Positions 26,034 to 35,520 of a stretch of DNA of 64,000 nt are shown piece by piece. Numbering within the stretch: position 1 is the stretch's first letter; each line of letters starts with the position of its first letter. The DNA comes from Pseudomonadota bacterium (lineage in GTDB: Bacteria; Pseudomonadota; Gammaproteobacteria; Steroidobacterales; Steroidobacteraceae), in assembly GCA_021808195.1 (NCBI GenBank), contig JAKBCE010000004.1, forward strand, positions 1-64,000. The letters are read 5' to 3'. The position numbers and the translations under genes are program-made. The notes below the pieces were generated by a model. It made no database searches and was not told the origin of the DNA. It saw only the letters and a program-made list of their open reading frames with translations.

Positions 26034-26813
26034 ATGGCGCGGTGTTCCGAGGCGGCCGTCAAGATGAGCGAACAACCAGCGACTGATTTTGGCTACGAGC
26101 GTGTGCCCTGGGAGGAGAAGGCGCGCCGCGTACGCAGCGTCTTTGACTCCGTGGCGAGCCGCTACGACCTGATGAACGACCTGATGTCCGGGGGCGCGCA
26201 CCGCCTGTGGAAACATTTCACGCTCTCGCTCACCGGCTTGCGCCCGGGGCAGAGCGCCCTCGATGTGGCCGGCGGCACCGGCGACCTGACCGCCGGAATG
26301 GCGCGGCAGGTGGGTGAGCGCGGCCGCGTCATCCTCAGCGACATCAACGCCGCGATGCTCGAGCGTGGCCGCGACCGGCTCGCCGACCGCGGGGTGATCG
26401 GCAACGTCGAGTATGTGCAGGCCAATGCCGAGCAGCTGCCGTTTCGCGACGACAGCTTCGAGTGCATTACCATTGGCTTCGGGCTGCGCAATGTCACCGA
26501 CAAGGCCGCCGCGCTCGCCTCGATGCGCCGCGTGCTCAAGCCCGGCGGGCAATTGCTGGTGCTGGAATTCTCCCGGCCCGTCGCCCCAGGGCTCGCGCCG
26601 CTGTACGACGCGTACTCGTTCCGTCTCCTGCCGCTGCTCGGCAAGTGGGTGGCGCAGGACGAAGCCAGCTACCGGTATCTGGCCGAGTCGATCCGCATGC
26701 ACCCACCGCAGGAGAAGCTGCTCGAGATGATGCGCGCGGCGGGACTCGAGGGCTGCCGCTACCACAATCTTTCCGGCGGCATCGTGGCGGTGCATCGTGG
26801 CTACAAGTACTGA
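26034..26813 (+). CDS. ubiE: Ubiquinone/menaquinone C-methyltransferase
   Basis: 259 residues. S-adenosylmethionine-dependent C-methylation in ubiquinone (and menaquinone) synthesis. The SAM motif is [11 protein letters not shown]. The family blocks [16 protein letters not shown] and [14 protein letters not shown], and the C-terminal [14 protein letters not shown], are intact. ATG 26034 has GGAGG five bases upstream. The internal ATG 26064 ([11 protein letters not shown]) fits the E. coli length better and is a fair alternative. First of ubiE-ubiJ-ubiB. Confidence 0.94.
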   Translation: MARCSEAAVKMSEQPATDFGYERVPWEEKARRVRSVFDSVASRYDLMNDLMSGGAHRLWKHFTLSLTGLRPGQSALDVAGGTGDLTAGMARQVGERGRVILSDINAAMLERGRDRLADRGVIGNVEYVQANAEQLPFRDDSFECITIGFGLRNVTDKAAALASMRRVLKPGGQLLVLEFSRPVAPGLAPLYDAYSFRLLPLLGKWVAQDEASYRYLAESIRMHPPQEKLLEMMRAAGLEGCRYHNLSGGIVAVHRGYKY

Positions 26814-26823
26814 GCGGCCCGCC

Positions 26824-27417
26824 ATGCTCCTCGCAGTGCTCGAGAATTTCTTAAACCGCGGCCTGCCGCGCTCGGTGCGCGCACGCCAGCTGTGCAGCGA
26901 ACTCGATGGCCGGCGGCTCGGCGTCGAGGCGCCGGCGCTGGCGCGCTGGGTGATCGAATCGACCGGCGTCGCGGTGCGCATCCGGCGCAGCGAGGATCCC
27001 GCCGATGCCGCCATCGTCGGCGGCCCGCTGAGCCTGCTGATCGTCGGCAGCGGTCTGTCGCGCGAGCCGACGGCACGCGGGGAGGTCGAGGTCCGCGGCG
27101 ATGCCGAGATCGCCGCCAAATTCCAGGAGCTGCTGCAGTTGCTCGGTCCGGATTTCGAGGAGGAGCTCGCCCTCGTGGTGGGCGACGTGCCGGCGCACCG
27201 CATCAGCCATCTGGCCCGCGGCGCGGCCGATTGGACCCGCCGCGCCGCCCGCACGCTGTGGCAGGACCTCGGCGAGTACGCGAGCCACGAGCGCGGCGAT
27301 CTGGTATCGCGGCCCGAGGGAGAGACTTTCCTGCACGGCGTCGATGCGCTACGCGAGGACGTCGACCGCCTCGCCGCGCGCCTGGAGCAGATCGAGCGGC
27401 GAGTGGCCGCACCGTGA
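26824..27417 (+). CDS. ubiJ: Ubiquinone biosynthesis accessory protein UbiJ
   Basis: 197 residues. The N-terminal SCP2-like lipid-binding domain (about 1-110, ending LSLLIVGSGLSREPTARGEVEVRGD) carries poly-isoprenoid intermediates. The C-terminal half is a helical and coiled-coil segment (DALREDVDRLAARLEQIERRV) that may bind UbiK. In E. coli UbiJ and UbiK form part of the soluble Ubi complex. Ten bases separate it from ubiE. The context ubiE-ubiJ-ubiB makes the call firm. Confidence 0.9.
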   Translation: MLLAVLENFLNRGLPRSVRARQLCSELDGRRLGVEAPALARWVIESTGVAVRIRRSEDPADAAIVGGPLSLLIVGSGLSREPTARGEVEVRGDAEIAAKFQELLQLLGPDFEEELALVVGDVPAHRISHLARGAADWTRRAARTLWQDLGEYASHERGDLVSRPEGETFLHGVDALREDVDRLAARLEQIERRVAAP

Positions 27418-27433
27418 CGCCGGTGCACGGCTC

Positions 27434-29068
27434 ATGAGGCTGCGGGTCATCGGCCGGCTCGTGCAGATCCAGCGCGTGCTGCTGAAGCACGGGCTGGATG
27501 ATTTCGTGCGCGCGACGCACCTGTACCGCCCGCTGCGCTTCCTGTTTTTCCTCTCGCCGTGGATGTGGCTGCATCGCGGACGGGATGCCCCGCGCGGCGA
27601 GCGGCTGCGGCTCGCCCTGCAGGAGCTCGGGCCGATCTTCGTCAAATTCGGCCAGGCGATCTCCACCCGCCGCGACCTGCTGCCGCCGGACATTGCCGAG
27701 GAGTTGGCCAAACTCCAGGACCGCGTGCCGCCGTTCCCCGCGGCGCTGGCGCGCCAGACGATCGAGCGCAGCATCGGCCGTCCGGTTGCCGAAATCTTCG
27801 CCGCCTTCGAGGACGAGCCGCTCGCGGCCGCCTCGATTGCCCAGGTGCACGCCGCACGGCTGAGCGGCGGGCGCGAGGTGGTGGTGAAGGTGTTGCGGCC
27901 CGGCATGAAGGCGCGCATCGCGCGCGACCTCGAGGTGCTCTACAGCCTCGCCGGGCTGGCGCAGCGGTATTGGCGCGAGGCGCGGCGGCTGCGCCCGAGC
28001 GAGCTGGTGCAGGAGTACGAGAAGACCATCCTCGATGAGCTCGACCTGATGCGCGAGGCGGCCAACGCCACGCAGCTGAAGCGCAACTTCGCGGACTCCG
28101 ATCTGCTGTACGTGCCGGAGGTGCACTGGGATTTCTGTCGCACCGACGTCATGGTCATGGAGCGCATCCACGGCATTCCGATCAGCGACATGACGCGGCT
28201 GCGGGCGCTCGGCACGAACTTCGAGCGGCTCGCCGAGAATGGCGTGCGGATCTTCTTCACCCAGGTGTTCCGGCACAACTTCTTCCATGCGGACATGCAC
28301 CCGGGCAACATCTTCGTGCTGGCCGATGACCCGCAGCACCCGCGCTATGCGGCCATCGACTTCGGCATCATGGGCACGCTCGATCCGCGCGATCAGCATT
28401 ACCTGGCGGAGAATTTTCTGGCCGTGTTCGAGCGCGACTACCGGCGGGTGGCGGTCCTGCACGTCGAGTCCGGCTGGGTGCCCCCACAGACTCGCATCGA
28501 TGAGATGGAGTCCGCAATCCGCACGGTGTGCGAGCCGATCTTCGACCGACCGCTCGCGGACATTTCCTTCGGCCACCTGCTGCTGCGGCTGTTCGAGATC
28601 TCGCGCCGCTTCAACATGCAGATCCAGCCGCAGCTGATGCTGCTGCAGAAGACTTTGTTCAACGTCGAGGGCCTCGGGCGCGAGCTGTATCCACAACTGG
28701 ACATCTGGAGCACGGCGACGCCGATTCTGCGCGAGTGGATGCGAGAGCGGGTGAGCGTGCGTCGGCTGGTGAAGAATCTCTGGCGCCAGCTGCCGGATGT
28801 CGTCGAGTCGCTGCAGAGCCTGCCGGGCCTGCTGAAGGAGTCGGTGCGCCGGGTCCACGAACCGCAGACGCACCCCGAGGTCGCGAGCATGAACCAGTTG
28901 CGCGAGGCGCTGCGCGCGAGCGCGCGGCGGCGCGACGCCGTCACCGGCGCCTCGGCGGTGCTGCTTGCCGGGCTGCTGTGGCTTGCCTGGCATCGACTCG
29001 CCTGGCCCGGCTGGGCACTCACAGCCGCCGGCGCGAGCGCTCTGTTCGCGGCGTATCGCTGGTTGTAA
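27434..29068 (+). CDS. ubiB: Ubiquinone biosynthesis atypical kinase/ATPase UbiB
   Basis: 544 residues, typical of UbiB. ABC1/ADCK kinase-like fold with the KxGQ-type motif in GPIFVKFGQAISTRRDLLP and an Ala-rich nucleotide loop PLAAASIAQVH. NFFHADMHPGNIF is the catalytic loop and AIDFGIMG the metal motif. Two hydrophobic segments at the C-terminus (about 500-540) anchor it to the membrane. Its ATPase activity helps extract lipid intermediates. The ATG at 27434 was chosen over a longer frame that overlaps ubiJ. Confidence 0.94.
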   Translation: MRLRVIGRLVQIQRVLLKHGLDDFVRATHLYRPLRFLFFLSPWMWLHRGRDAPRGERLRLALQELGPIFVKFGQAISTRRDLLPPDIAEELAKLQDRVPPFPAALARQTIERSIGRPVAEIFAAFEDEPLAAASIAQVHAARLSGGREVVVKVLRPGMKARIARDLEVLYSLAGLAQRYWREARRLRPSELVQEYEKTILDELDLMREAANATQLKRNFADSDLLYVPEVHWDFCRTDVMVMERIHGIPISDMTRLRALGTNFERLAENGVRIFFTQVFRHNFFHADMHPGNIFVLADDPQHPRYAAIDFGIMGTLDPRDQHYLAENFLAVFERDYRRVAVLHVESGWVPPQTRIDEMESAIRTVCEPIFDRPLADISFGHLLLRLFEISRRFNMQIQPQLMLLQKTLFNVEGLGRELYPQLDIWSTATPILREWMRERVSVRRLVKNLWRQLPDVVESLQSLPGLLKESVRRVHEPQTHPEVASMNQLREALRASARRRDAVTGASAVLLAGLLWLAWHRLAWPGWALTAAGASALFAAYRWL

Positions 29069-29170
29069 GCGCGGCGCCATCGCGCTGCGCACACGGGGGC
29101 ATCTCTGGGAACATCCATCGAGAAGACCGGTCATCTCGATGCGCGGGCGCTGCTGTACGTCAGCGTTGCG

Positions 29171-30031
29171 GTGCTGACCTGGTCATCCGCCTACGCATCG
29201 ATCGCGTACGCCCTCGGTGCCTTCACACCGGGAGAACTCGCCTTCGGACGCCTGCTGCTCGCCTCGGGACTGTTCCTGCTCTATCTGCGGCTGCGCGGCG
29301 TGTCGCTGCCACCGCTGTCGGCCTGGCCGGCGCTGCTCGCGCTCGGCGCGGTCGGCCTCGGTGTGTATCACCTGTGTCTGAACGTGGCGGAGACCCGAAT
29401 TGCCAGCGGCACCGCCGCCATCGTGCTCGCACTCATCCCGGCCGCTACCGCCGTGACCTCGGCGCTGTGGCTGCGCGAGCGCCTCTCCACCCGCACCGTG
29501 GTCGGGCTGGCACTGGCGCTCGGCGGCGTGGTGATCGTCGTGGTGAGCGGTGGGAGTCAGGTGCGCTTTCAGCCGCGCTCGCTGCTGGTCCTGGTGAGTG
29601 TGCTGGCGGCGGCCGTGTACTTCACCGGACAGAAATCCTGGACCCGCCGCTACGGCGCCGAAGCGGTCACCGCCGTCACGCTGCTCGGCGGAGCGTTGGC
29701 CGCCGCTCCGTTCGGGCTCGGCCTGGCGCACGCGCTGTACAGTGCCCCGCGGGCGCGGCTGGCGGCGCTGCTGTGGCTTGCGGTGGCGCCGACCTTCCTC
29801 GGCTATCTCACCTGGAACCTCGCCCTGCATCGGGCGAGCGCGACTCAGGTCTCGAGCTTCATTTACTGTTCCTCACCGCTCGCGGTGCTCATTGGCTGGT
29901 TGTGGCTCGGCGAGCGGCCCGGGGCACTCACGCTGGCGGGTGGCGTGGGGGTGATCGGCGGAGTCATCCTCGCCAACACACGGCTCCGGCCGCGAGCCGA
30001 GCAGGCGGCCACACCGGCCGGTCAATCCTGA
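29171..30031 (+). CDS. EamA-family (DMT) transporter
   Basis: At least 286 residues with about ten hydrophobic segments in two EamA repeats (LYVSVAVLTWSSAYASIAYAL and AAAVYFTGQKSWTRRYG). It is likely an exporter of amino acids or metabolites, and the substrate is unknown. GTG 29171 is the first standard start, but it falls inside the first membrane helix. The same frame is open back to the ubiB stop, and the sequence GHLDARALLYVSVA just upstream looks native. Initiation probably lies near 29105 at a CTG preceded by GGGGG. Confidence 0.8.
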   Translation: MLTWSSAYASIAYALGAFTPGELAFGRLLLASGLFLLYLRLRGVSLPPLSAWPALLALGAVGLGVYHLCLNVAETRIASGTAAIVLALIPAATAVTSALWLRERLSTRTVVGLALALGGVVIVVVSGGSQVRFQPRSLLVLVSVLAAAVYFTGQKSWTRRYGAEAVTAVTLLGGALAAAPFGLGLAHALYSAPRARLAALLWLAVAPTFLGYLTWNLALHRASATQVSSFIYCSSPLAVLIGWLWLGERPGALTLAGGVGVIGGVILANTRLRPRAEQAATPAGQS

Positions 30032-30049
30032 AGACGGAGGTCACTGCGC

Positions 30050-30742
30050 ATGTACGTCCTATACATTGCCAACAAGAACTACTCCTCCTGGTCGCTGCGG
30101 CCATGGGTTCTGATGCACCACCTCGGCATTGCATTCGAGGAGCGACTGGTGCCGTTCATCGACCAGGGCAAGCGCAACGATTTTCGCCAGTTCTCACCCA
30201 ACGGCAAAGTACCCTGCCTGCATGACGGCGCAACGGTGGTGTGGGATTCGCTCGCCATCATCGAGTACCTCGCCGAGCGGCACGCGGGTGTGTGGCCGCA
30301 GGAGCCGGTTGCGCGCGCGTTCGCCCGCTCGGCGGCCGCCGAGATGCACTCCGGCTTCCCCGCCCTGCGCCAGTACTGCAGCATGACCTGCGGACAGCGA
30401 ATCCGCCTGCACCGCATCGATGCGCCGCTGCACAGCGACCTCGAACGGCTGCAGGCGCTCTGGCAAGACGGACTTGCGCGCTTCGGCGGGCCGTATCTCG
30501 CCGGCGCAAGCTTCACGGCCGCCGATGCGTTCTACGCACCGGTGGCGTTTCGCATCCAGACCTATCAGCCGCCGCTCGCAGCGCTCGCCCGGCAGTATGC
30601 CGAGCGGCTACTCGGGCTGCCGGCGATGCGCGACTGGTACGTCGCGGCACTCGCGGAGCGGTGGCGCGATGATGCGCACGAGCGCGAGACGCGCGCAGTC
30701 GGCACGGTGACCGAGGATCTGCGCCAGCCGCCCGCGCCTTGA
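30050..30742 (+). CDS. Glutathione S-transferase family protein
   Basis: 230 residues. N-terminal thioredoxin-like domain with the probable catalytic Ser in NKNYSSWSLRPWVLM and the glutathione-binding NGKVPCL...DSLAIIEYLAE. The C-terminal helical domain is complete (SFTAADAFYAPVAFR). The SSWSLRPW signature places it near YfcF/zeta-like bacterial GSTs. The ATG start has GGAGG 8 bases upstream. The substrate is unknown. It follows the transporter by 18 bases. Confidence 0.88.
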   Translation: MYVLYIANKNYSSWSLRPWVLMHHLGIAFEERLVPFIDQGKRNDFRQFSPNGKVPCLHDGATVVWDSLAIIEYLAERHAGVWPQEPVARAFARSAAAEMHSGFPALRQYCSMTCGQRIRLHRIDAPLHSDLERLQALWQDGLARFGGPYLAGASFTAADAFYAPVAFRIQTYQPPLAALARQYAERLLGLPAMRDWYVAALAERWRDDAHERETRAVGTVTEDLRQPPAP

Positions 30743-30752
30743 GCGAGCGGAC

Positions 30753-31526
30753 TCAGAACGCGTAGACGAGATTGACCGTCTCGGTGGAATCGAGGTGTTG
30801 AATGGTGCCTGGCGGATGCGTGTTGTCCTGGATGTCGTAACCGAGACTCAGCGCGAGTTTCGTCGAGACCTTCACGACAAATGCCAGACTGTTGGTCACC
30901 AACGTGTTGACCGAGCCGGCGTTGACCAGCAATTTGTCGCTGAGCGAAGTCGTGCTGGTGAGCTTGTGTTGGTAGTCGACACCGAGCGTGCCGATCGTGT
31001 ACCGCTCGATCGGCAGCGGCGTACGCTCAATGAAAATTCGAGTCGGGTTGGTGAGCGGCACGTCAGTGAGGCTCTCGGGTCGCGACACGGTGTAGCCTGC
31101 GCCGACCTGGGTGCTGAGCGTCGTTGATTTGCTGTGCACCACCGTGTAGCCGAGACCGAGCGCTGCGCTCGCCTGATATTGAAAGCCGTTAAACATGTCG
31201 TGCTCGTAGCGCAGCGAGCCAAATGCGTACGCATCGGTGCTGATCTTGCGATTGGACTGCCAGATCGCGGTCCACCGCTCGGCCGACACGACGCCGAGAC
31301 TCTGGCCGTAGAGCGCGGCGAAATCCAGGCTGTGCTTCCAGGGGCCATCGAGGTAATTCACGGCGAGCGCAACGTTGGCGGACTTGCCCTGGGCGTTGCC
31401 CTGAGAGGCGACGAAGCCCACCTGTCCTTTACCGGAGAAGTGCGCCGCGGTTTTGGCCGCCGGGGCCGCCAGAGCGGCGAGCGGCGCCAGCAGGAACAGG
31501 GCGAATGCGATGCGCGTCACAGGCAT
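30753..31526 (-). CDS. DUF481-type outer-membrane beta-barrel protein
   Basis: 257 residues. A signal peptide (MPVTRIAFALFLLAPLAALA) is followed by alternating short amphipathic strands ending in the terminal aromatic residue (VNLVYAF), the mark of an outer-membrane barrel. Blocks such as GNAQGKSANVALAVNY, QYQASAALGLGYTVV and SLGYDIQDNTHPPG are typical of DUF481/YdiY proteins of unknown function. The frame continues far upstream, but the signal peptide fixes the start at 31526. Confidence 0.85.
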   Translation of the reverse strand: MPVTRIAFALFLLAPLAALAAPAAKTAAHFSGKGQVGFVASQGNAQGKSANVALAVNYLDGPWKHSLDFAALYGQSLGVVSAERWTAIWQSNRKISTDAYAFGSLRYEHDMFNGFQYQASAALGLGYTVVHSKSTTLSTQVGAGYTVSRPESLTDVPLTNPTRIFIERTPLPIERYTIGTLGVDYQHKLTSTTSLSDKLLVNAGSVNTLVTNSLAFVVKVSTKLALSLGYDIQDNTHPPGTIQHLDSTETVNLVYAF

Positions 31527-31724
31527 GAGGGGCGTCCTTCCACGGGTGAAGCGCGCAATGTAGCGGATTTCGCGCCATCCAGCGCTGTGACCATGCGCAG
31601 GCGGAGCCTCATTGCCGCAAATCGTGAACTCGCAGGGCGACGACACCACCGCGGCCGTGGTGGTATCGTACCGACACGAGAGGCGTTCCCGGATGTTACC
31701 GAGTCCTCCCGGAGATGACGCACA

Positions 31725-34700
31725 GTGGGAGATCGTATTTGCGATCCAGCACGAGCGCTGCAGTGGACAGATGCCATGGCCACTGGCATCGCCATGGTCG
31801 ACGAGCAGCATCAGCAGCTGCTGGAGATATTCAATCGCGCGGCGCAGGCGCATGCCGAGCGAGCACCGCCGGCACACGCCCGAGCCCTCCTCGAGGCGCT
31901 GGTTGAGTACACCGGCTATCATTTCCGCGAGGAAGAGCGGCTCATGCTCGCATCGGCGGTGGACCCGCGGCACCGGGCGATGCATCTGCGTGCACACCGC
32001 AGTTTTCGCAGGTTTCTGCGTCAAGCCCAAACACTGGCGCAGGAGCACGCGGCGGATGTGATCGTCGAGCTGCTGGCATTTCTTGCCCAGTGGCTGCTCA
32101 ATCACATCCTGGAGGTGGACCGGCAGCTGGCGCACGAACTGAGCCGCTCCGATGCGGCACCGTCCGCAGTTCCCGCCGATCCTCTCGAGCAGGCGCTCGG
32201 CGTACGCCGCCATCTGGTCGAAGCGGTCAGCGAGGTCACGGAGCATCTGGGCCACCGCACCCTGGAGCTGTTGAGCCAACGCCAACAGCTGCTCGATCTG
32301 CAGGGACTGTACCAGGCGTTGCTGCATTGCGGGGACGTGCTGATCCAATGTCGCCACGAGCAGGAGATGCTCGAGAGCCTCTGCGCCAAACTGACGCTCG
32401 ACACCCCCTTCCATGCGGCCTGGATCGGCCGACCAGGCCACGACGGCGTGTTCGACGTGCTGGCGCTCGCGGGCGAAGGCGTCGGCCAGGTGCGCTGCGC
32501 ACCACCACGCTTGTGCGAATCGGACACCGCATCGGTGGTGGTCAAGGCCTGGCGCACGCAGCGGCTGCTCGTGTGCAACGACACGCTCGCCGATCCGACG
32601 CTGCAGCCGTGGCACGAGGGATTCGGCGCGCACCGCTGGCTCAGCCTGCTCGCGATTCCGATCCTGCGCAACCAGCGGCTCTGGGCGATCCTCGCGCTCG
32701 CCGCACCCCGGCGCGCCGGCTTCGCTGCGGCAACGATCGAAGTGTGCACCCGCATCGGAGCGCTGCTCGGGCGCGGCCTCGATGAGCTCGACCTGAAGGA
32801 GCGTATCCGCACGCTGCAGGCGCAGGAAGCGCGCATGGCCCGCACCGATACGCTCACCGGGCTGCCGAACCGGTTGGCACTCGAGGAGTACCTGCCGCAG
32901 GCGATTGCGCGCGCGCGCCGCCGGGGCCACTCACTCGCGGTGGGCGTTATCGATCTGGATGACTTCAAACCCGTCAATGACCGCCTGGGGCACGATGCCG
33001 GGGATGAGCTGCTGCGCACGCTGGCGCACCGACTGCGCGAGTTTGCGCGCAGTGCAGACTTCATCGCTCGCCTGGGCGGGGATGAATTCGTCGTGGTGTT
33101 GGAGGATCTGCAGAGCGGACAGGAGGCGCCGCAGTTAAGCGGCGCGCTCGCGCGGCTGCATCATGCGGTGGAGGCACCCTTTCAGCCGCTCGCCGGTACG
33201 ATGTGCTCGGTCGATATGACCATGGGGCTCGCTCTGTATCCGGCCGACGGCGATGCGGCCGAACAGCTGCTGCGCCGGGCCGATGCCGCGATGTATCAGG
33301 CCAAACAGTCCAAGCAGGGCCGCGCCCAGTGGTGGCAGCTCGGCGTCACGGCGGCGCTCGAGCCGCTCGCCGAGCAGTCCTTCGATCCGTTCGGCGCCGA
33401 GGCGCGGGAATGTCTGCAGGTACTCGGACCGCACCTGGCGCGGGTCGCCGAAGAATTCTCGACGGCGTTCTACCGCGAGCTGCACTCGCACCGGGAAACG
33501 GCCGCCATCCTCACGTGTCTGTCGGCCGAGGAATTGCAGGGACTTGCGGGCAAGCAGACCACTCATCTGCGCTTCCTGCTCGATGCGCAGACCAGCGCAC
33601 AACAGCTGCAGGAGGCCGCCCGCCGGTTGGGCACGGCCCATGCCCTGATTGGCGTCTCCGGGGCCTGGATGGCGCTCGCCATGGGGGTGTACCGCGACCT
33701 GCTGCGTCAGCATCTGGATGCCGTGCTGCTCACGGCGCGCACACGCTATCGCGCGTTGCAGGCCGCGGAGGCCCGGCTGCAGATGGATATCGAGAGCGAG
33801 CTGCAAGCCATGCAGTCCGTACTCGATCAGTACCAGACGATGCTCGCCCGTCCGATGGACGGGCGAGCGCTGGCGGCCGACTGGACTCAGACCGAGCTCA
33901 ATGCGCTCGCGGCGCTTCCGGGCATGCGCGCGGCCGTTTTGTTTCGGCCGGACACGGAAAACCGCCTGCTGATCGAGCGGGCCGCTGGCGAGGCTGCGGA
34001 TACGATGAGCGAGGCTTTCCGCACCCGTGCGCTGCACCCATTACTCGACCCTAGAGACGCCCGCGGACAGGGGCTCGTCGCCACGACGTGGATGACCGAC
34101 TGCGCACAGGAAGCCTCCGCCGTGGCGCACGATCCGCGCGTACAGCCCTGGCAGGCGGTGCTGCAGGAGTGTCGCATCCGCAGCGCCGTGACGATCCCAG
34201 TGCACCGGCATGGCACGATCCACGCGGTACTGATGCTCTACGGCGCCTACCCACACCAGTTCTCCTCCGGCTGGACGCACCCCTGGCGGCTGTCGCTGCA
34301 GAACCGCTGGAGCCAGATGACGCGCGCTTCGCACAACCACGCGCTCGTGATCGACACCCGCCGGGTGGAGCAGATCCGCTCGCTGCTCTACGGCGGGGCT
34401 GTCCAGATGTGGGTGCAGCCGATCGTCGATCTGCGCGATGGGACGCTGGTGAAGGTCGAGGCGCTGGCACGACTGCGCACGCACGAGGGAGCCTGGTTGA
34501 GCCCCGGACAGTTCCTGCCGGCGCTCGGGGAGAGCGATCTCGATGCACTCCTGCGCCAGGGATTGAGGCTCTCCCTCGCGCACTTGCGGGGCTGGCGCGA
34601 GGCGCAACTGCCGACGGCGCTGTCGATCAACCTGGCGCCGAGCTCCCTGGTGCACCCGGATTGCGCGCGCTGGGTCGAGGAGGCGCTGCGCGAGGCGCAG

Positions 34701-35396
34701 GTGGCCCCGGAACATCTGACGCTCGAGCTGCTCGAGAGCCAGACACTCGAGGCCGCGGCGATCGATGCGGCAATCGGGCGGCTCGCCGCACTCGGGGTGA
34801 GAATTGCCATGGACGATCTGGGCTCGGGCTTCAGCAACCTCAAGCGCCTGGCGGATCTGCCGTTCGACGTGATCAAGGTCGACCAGAACATCATCAAGGA
34901 CCTCGCGCGCGACCCGGTCAAGGCGTTGAGCCTGATCCGCACCGTGGTGCAGATCGGGGAGGACCTCGAGCGCGACGTGGTGGCCGAGAGACTGGAGGAT
35001 GCGGCCATCATCGAGGCGGCAATCGTGCTCGGCTGCCGCTTCGGGCAGGGCTATGCGCTCGGGCGGCCGATGCCGCCTGAGGCGCTGGCGCAGTGGCTCG
35101 AGCAGCGCCCGTTTCGCGGCGGCGCCGGCCGCCCGCTCACCAGCTGGCTCGGCGCGCTCGCCTATCAGTGGCGACTGATGCACGACCCGCTGCACGTGCA
35201 GCAGCCGGGGCCGCTCGCCGACTGTCCAATCAGCCACTTTCTGCAGGCCCAGCAGGTCCACGACGAGCAGATTCTGTGGCTGCATGCCTGCATCCATGAG
35301 CATCCCGCGGAGACCGAGCGCAGGCAGGCGATGCGCCAGCTGCTGGCTTGGTTTGCAGGCAAGACGCGCAGCACCTGCACCGAGGCCGGGAACTGA
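31725..35396 (+). CDS. Hemerythrin-GAF-GGDEF-globin-GAF-EAL c-di-GMP enzyme
   Basis: 1223 residues, soluble, no membrane segment. Domains: hemerythrin (about 12-137) with H29, H66, E70, H87, H91, H127 and D132 for a di-iron site; GAF-like (about 185-360); GGDEF (about 368-530) with RTDTLTGLPNR, the intact active site GGDEF at 451-455 and an RSAD inhibitory site at 442-445. Then a sensor globin (about 555-700) with the candidate proximal heme ligand H639 in TAHALIGV; a second GAF-like domain (about 745-885); and EAL (about 890-1125) with E912 in EALAR, LNLAPS-type Asn, LELLES, MDDLGSG, IKVD, AERLED and GQGY all present. The C-terminal 90 residues are His/Trp/Cys-containing. Both cyclase and phosphodiesterase look active. 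The start is GTG 31725 with CGGAGA upstream. It would couple O2/NO or redox state to c-di-GMP. Confidence 0.9.
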   Translation: MGDRICDPARALQWTDAMATGIAMVDEQHQQLLEIFNRAAQAHAERAPPAHARALLEALVEYTGYHFREEERLMLASAVDPRHRAMHLRAHRSFRRFLRQAQTLAQEHAADVIVELLAFLAQWLLNHILEVDRQLAHELSRSDAAPSAVPADPLEQALGVRRHLVEAVSEVTEHLGHRTLELLSQRQQLLDLQGLYQALLHCGDVLIQCRHEQEMLESLCAKLTLDTPFHAAWIGRPGHDGVFDVLALAGEGVGQVRCAPPRLCESDTASVVVKAWRTQRLLVCNDTLADPTLQPWHEGFGAHRWLSLLAIPILRNQRLWAILALAAPRRAGFAAATIEVCTRIGALLGRGLDELDLKERIRTLQAQEARMARTDTLTGLPNRLALEEYLPQAIARARRRGHSLAVGVIDLDDFKPVNDRLGHDAGDELLRTLAHRLREFARSADFIARLGGDEFVVVLEDLQSGQEAPQLSGALARLHHAVEAPFQPLAGTMCSVDMTMGLALYPADGDAAEQLLRRADAAMYQAKQSKQGRAQWWQLGVTAALEPLAEQSFDPFGAEARECLQVLGPHLARVAEEFSTAFYRELHSHRETAAILTCLSAEELQGLAGKQTTHLRFLLDAQTSAQQLQEAARRLGTAHALIGVSGAWMALAMGVYRDLLRQHLDAVLLTARTRYRALQAAEARLQMDIESELQAMQSVLDQYQTMLARPMDGRALAADWTQTELNALAALPGMRAAVLFRPDTENRLLIERAAGEAADTMSEAFRTRALHPLLDPRDARGQGLVATTWMTDCAQEASAVAHDPRVQPWQAVLQECRIRSAVTIPVHRHGTIHAVLMLYGAYPHQFSSGWTHPWRLSLQNRWSQMTRASHNHALVIDTRRVEQIRSLLYGGAVQMWVQPIVDLRDGTLVKVEALARLRTHEGAWLSPGQFLPALGESDLDALLRQGLRLSLAHLRGWREAQLPTALSINLAPSSLVHPDCARWVEEALREAQVAPEHLTLELLESQTLEAAAIDAAIGRLAALGVRIAMDDLGSGFSNLKRLADLPFDVIKVDQNIIKDLARDPVKALSLIRTVVQIGEDLERDVVAERLEDAAIIEAAIVLGCRFGQGYALGRPMPPEALAQWLEQRPFRGGAGRPLTSWLGALAYQWRLMHDPLHVQQPGPLADCPISHFLQAQQVHDEQILWLHACIHEHPAETERRQAMRQLLAWFAGKTRSTCTEAGN

Positions 35397-35443
35397 GGTC
35401 CCGGCGGGGACCCGAGACACGAGGGGACGGCATGGCCCGAAAT

Positions 35444-35520
35444 TGGCGCGCCCGACTGGATTCGAACCAGCGACCTGCAGCTTCGGAGGCTGCCACTCTA
35501 TCCAACTGAGCTACGGGCGC
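35444..35520 (-). tRNA. tRNA-Arg (anticodon CCG)
   Basis: 77 nt including an encoded CCA (35446-35444). The acceptor stem GCGCCCG/CGGGCGC is perfect. The D-arm is GCTC...GAGT, the anticodon stem is GCAGC/GCTGC with loop CTCCGAA (anticodon CCG, reading CGG), and the T-loop is GGTTCGAATCC. No integrase or duplicated 3' end is seen nearby, so it is not marking an island here. Confidence 0.96.

Noticed and set aside
27203..29134. 643-residue minus-strand open frame
   Set aside because: Antisense to ubiB and ubiJ, whose kinase and SCP2 motifs are clear.
30753..32930. 725-residue version of the outer-membrane protein
   Set aside because: The upstream part is antisense to the hemerythrin protein; a clear signal peptide begins at 31526.
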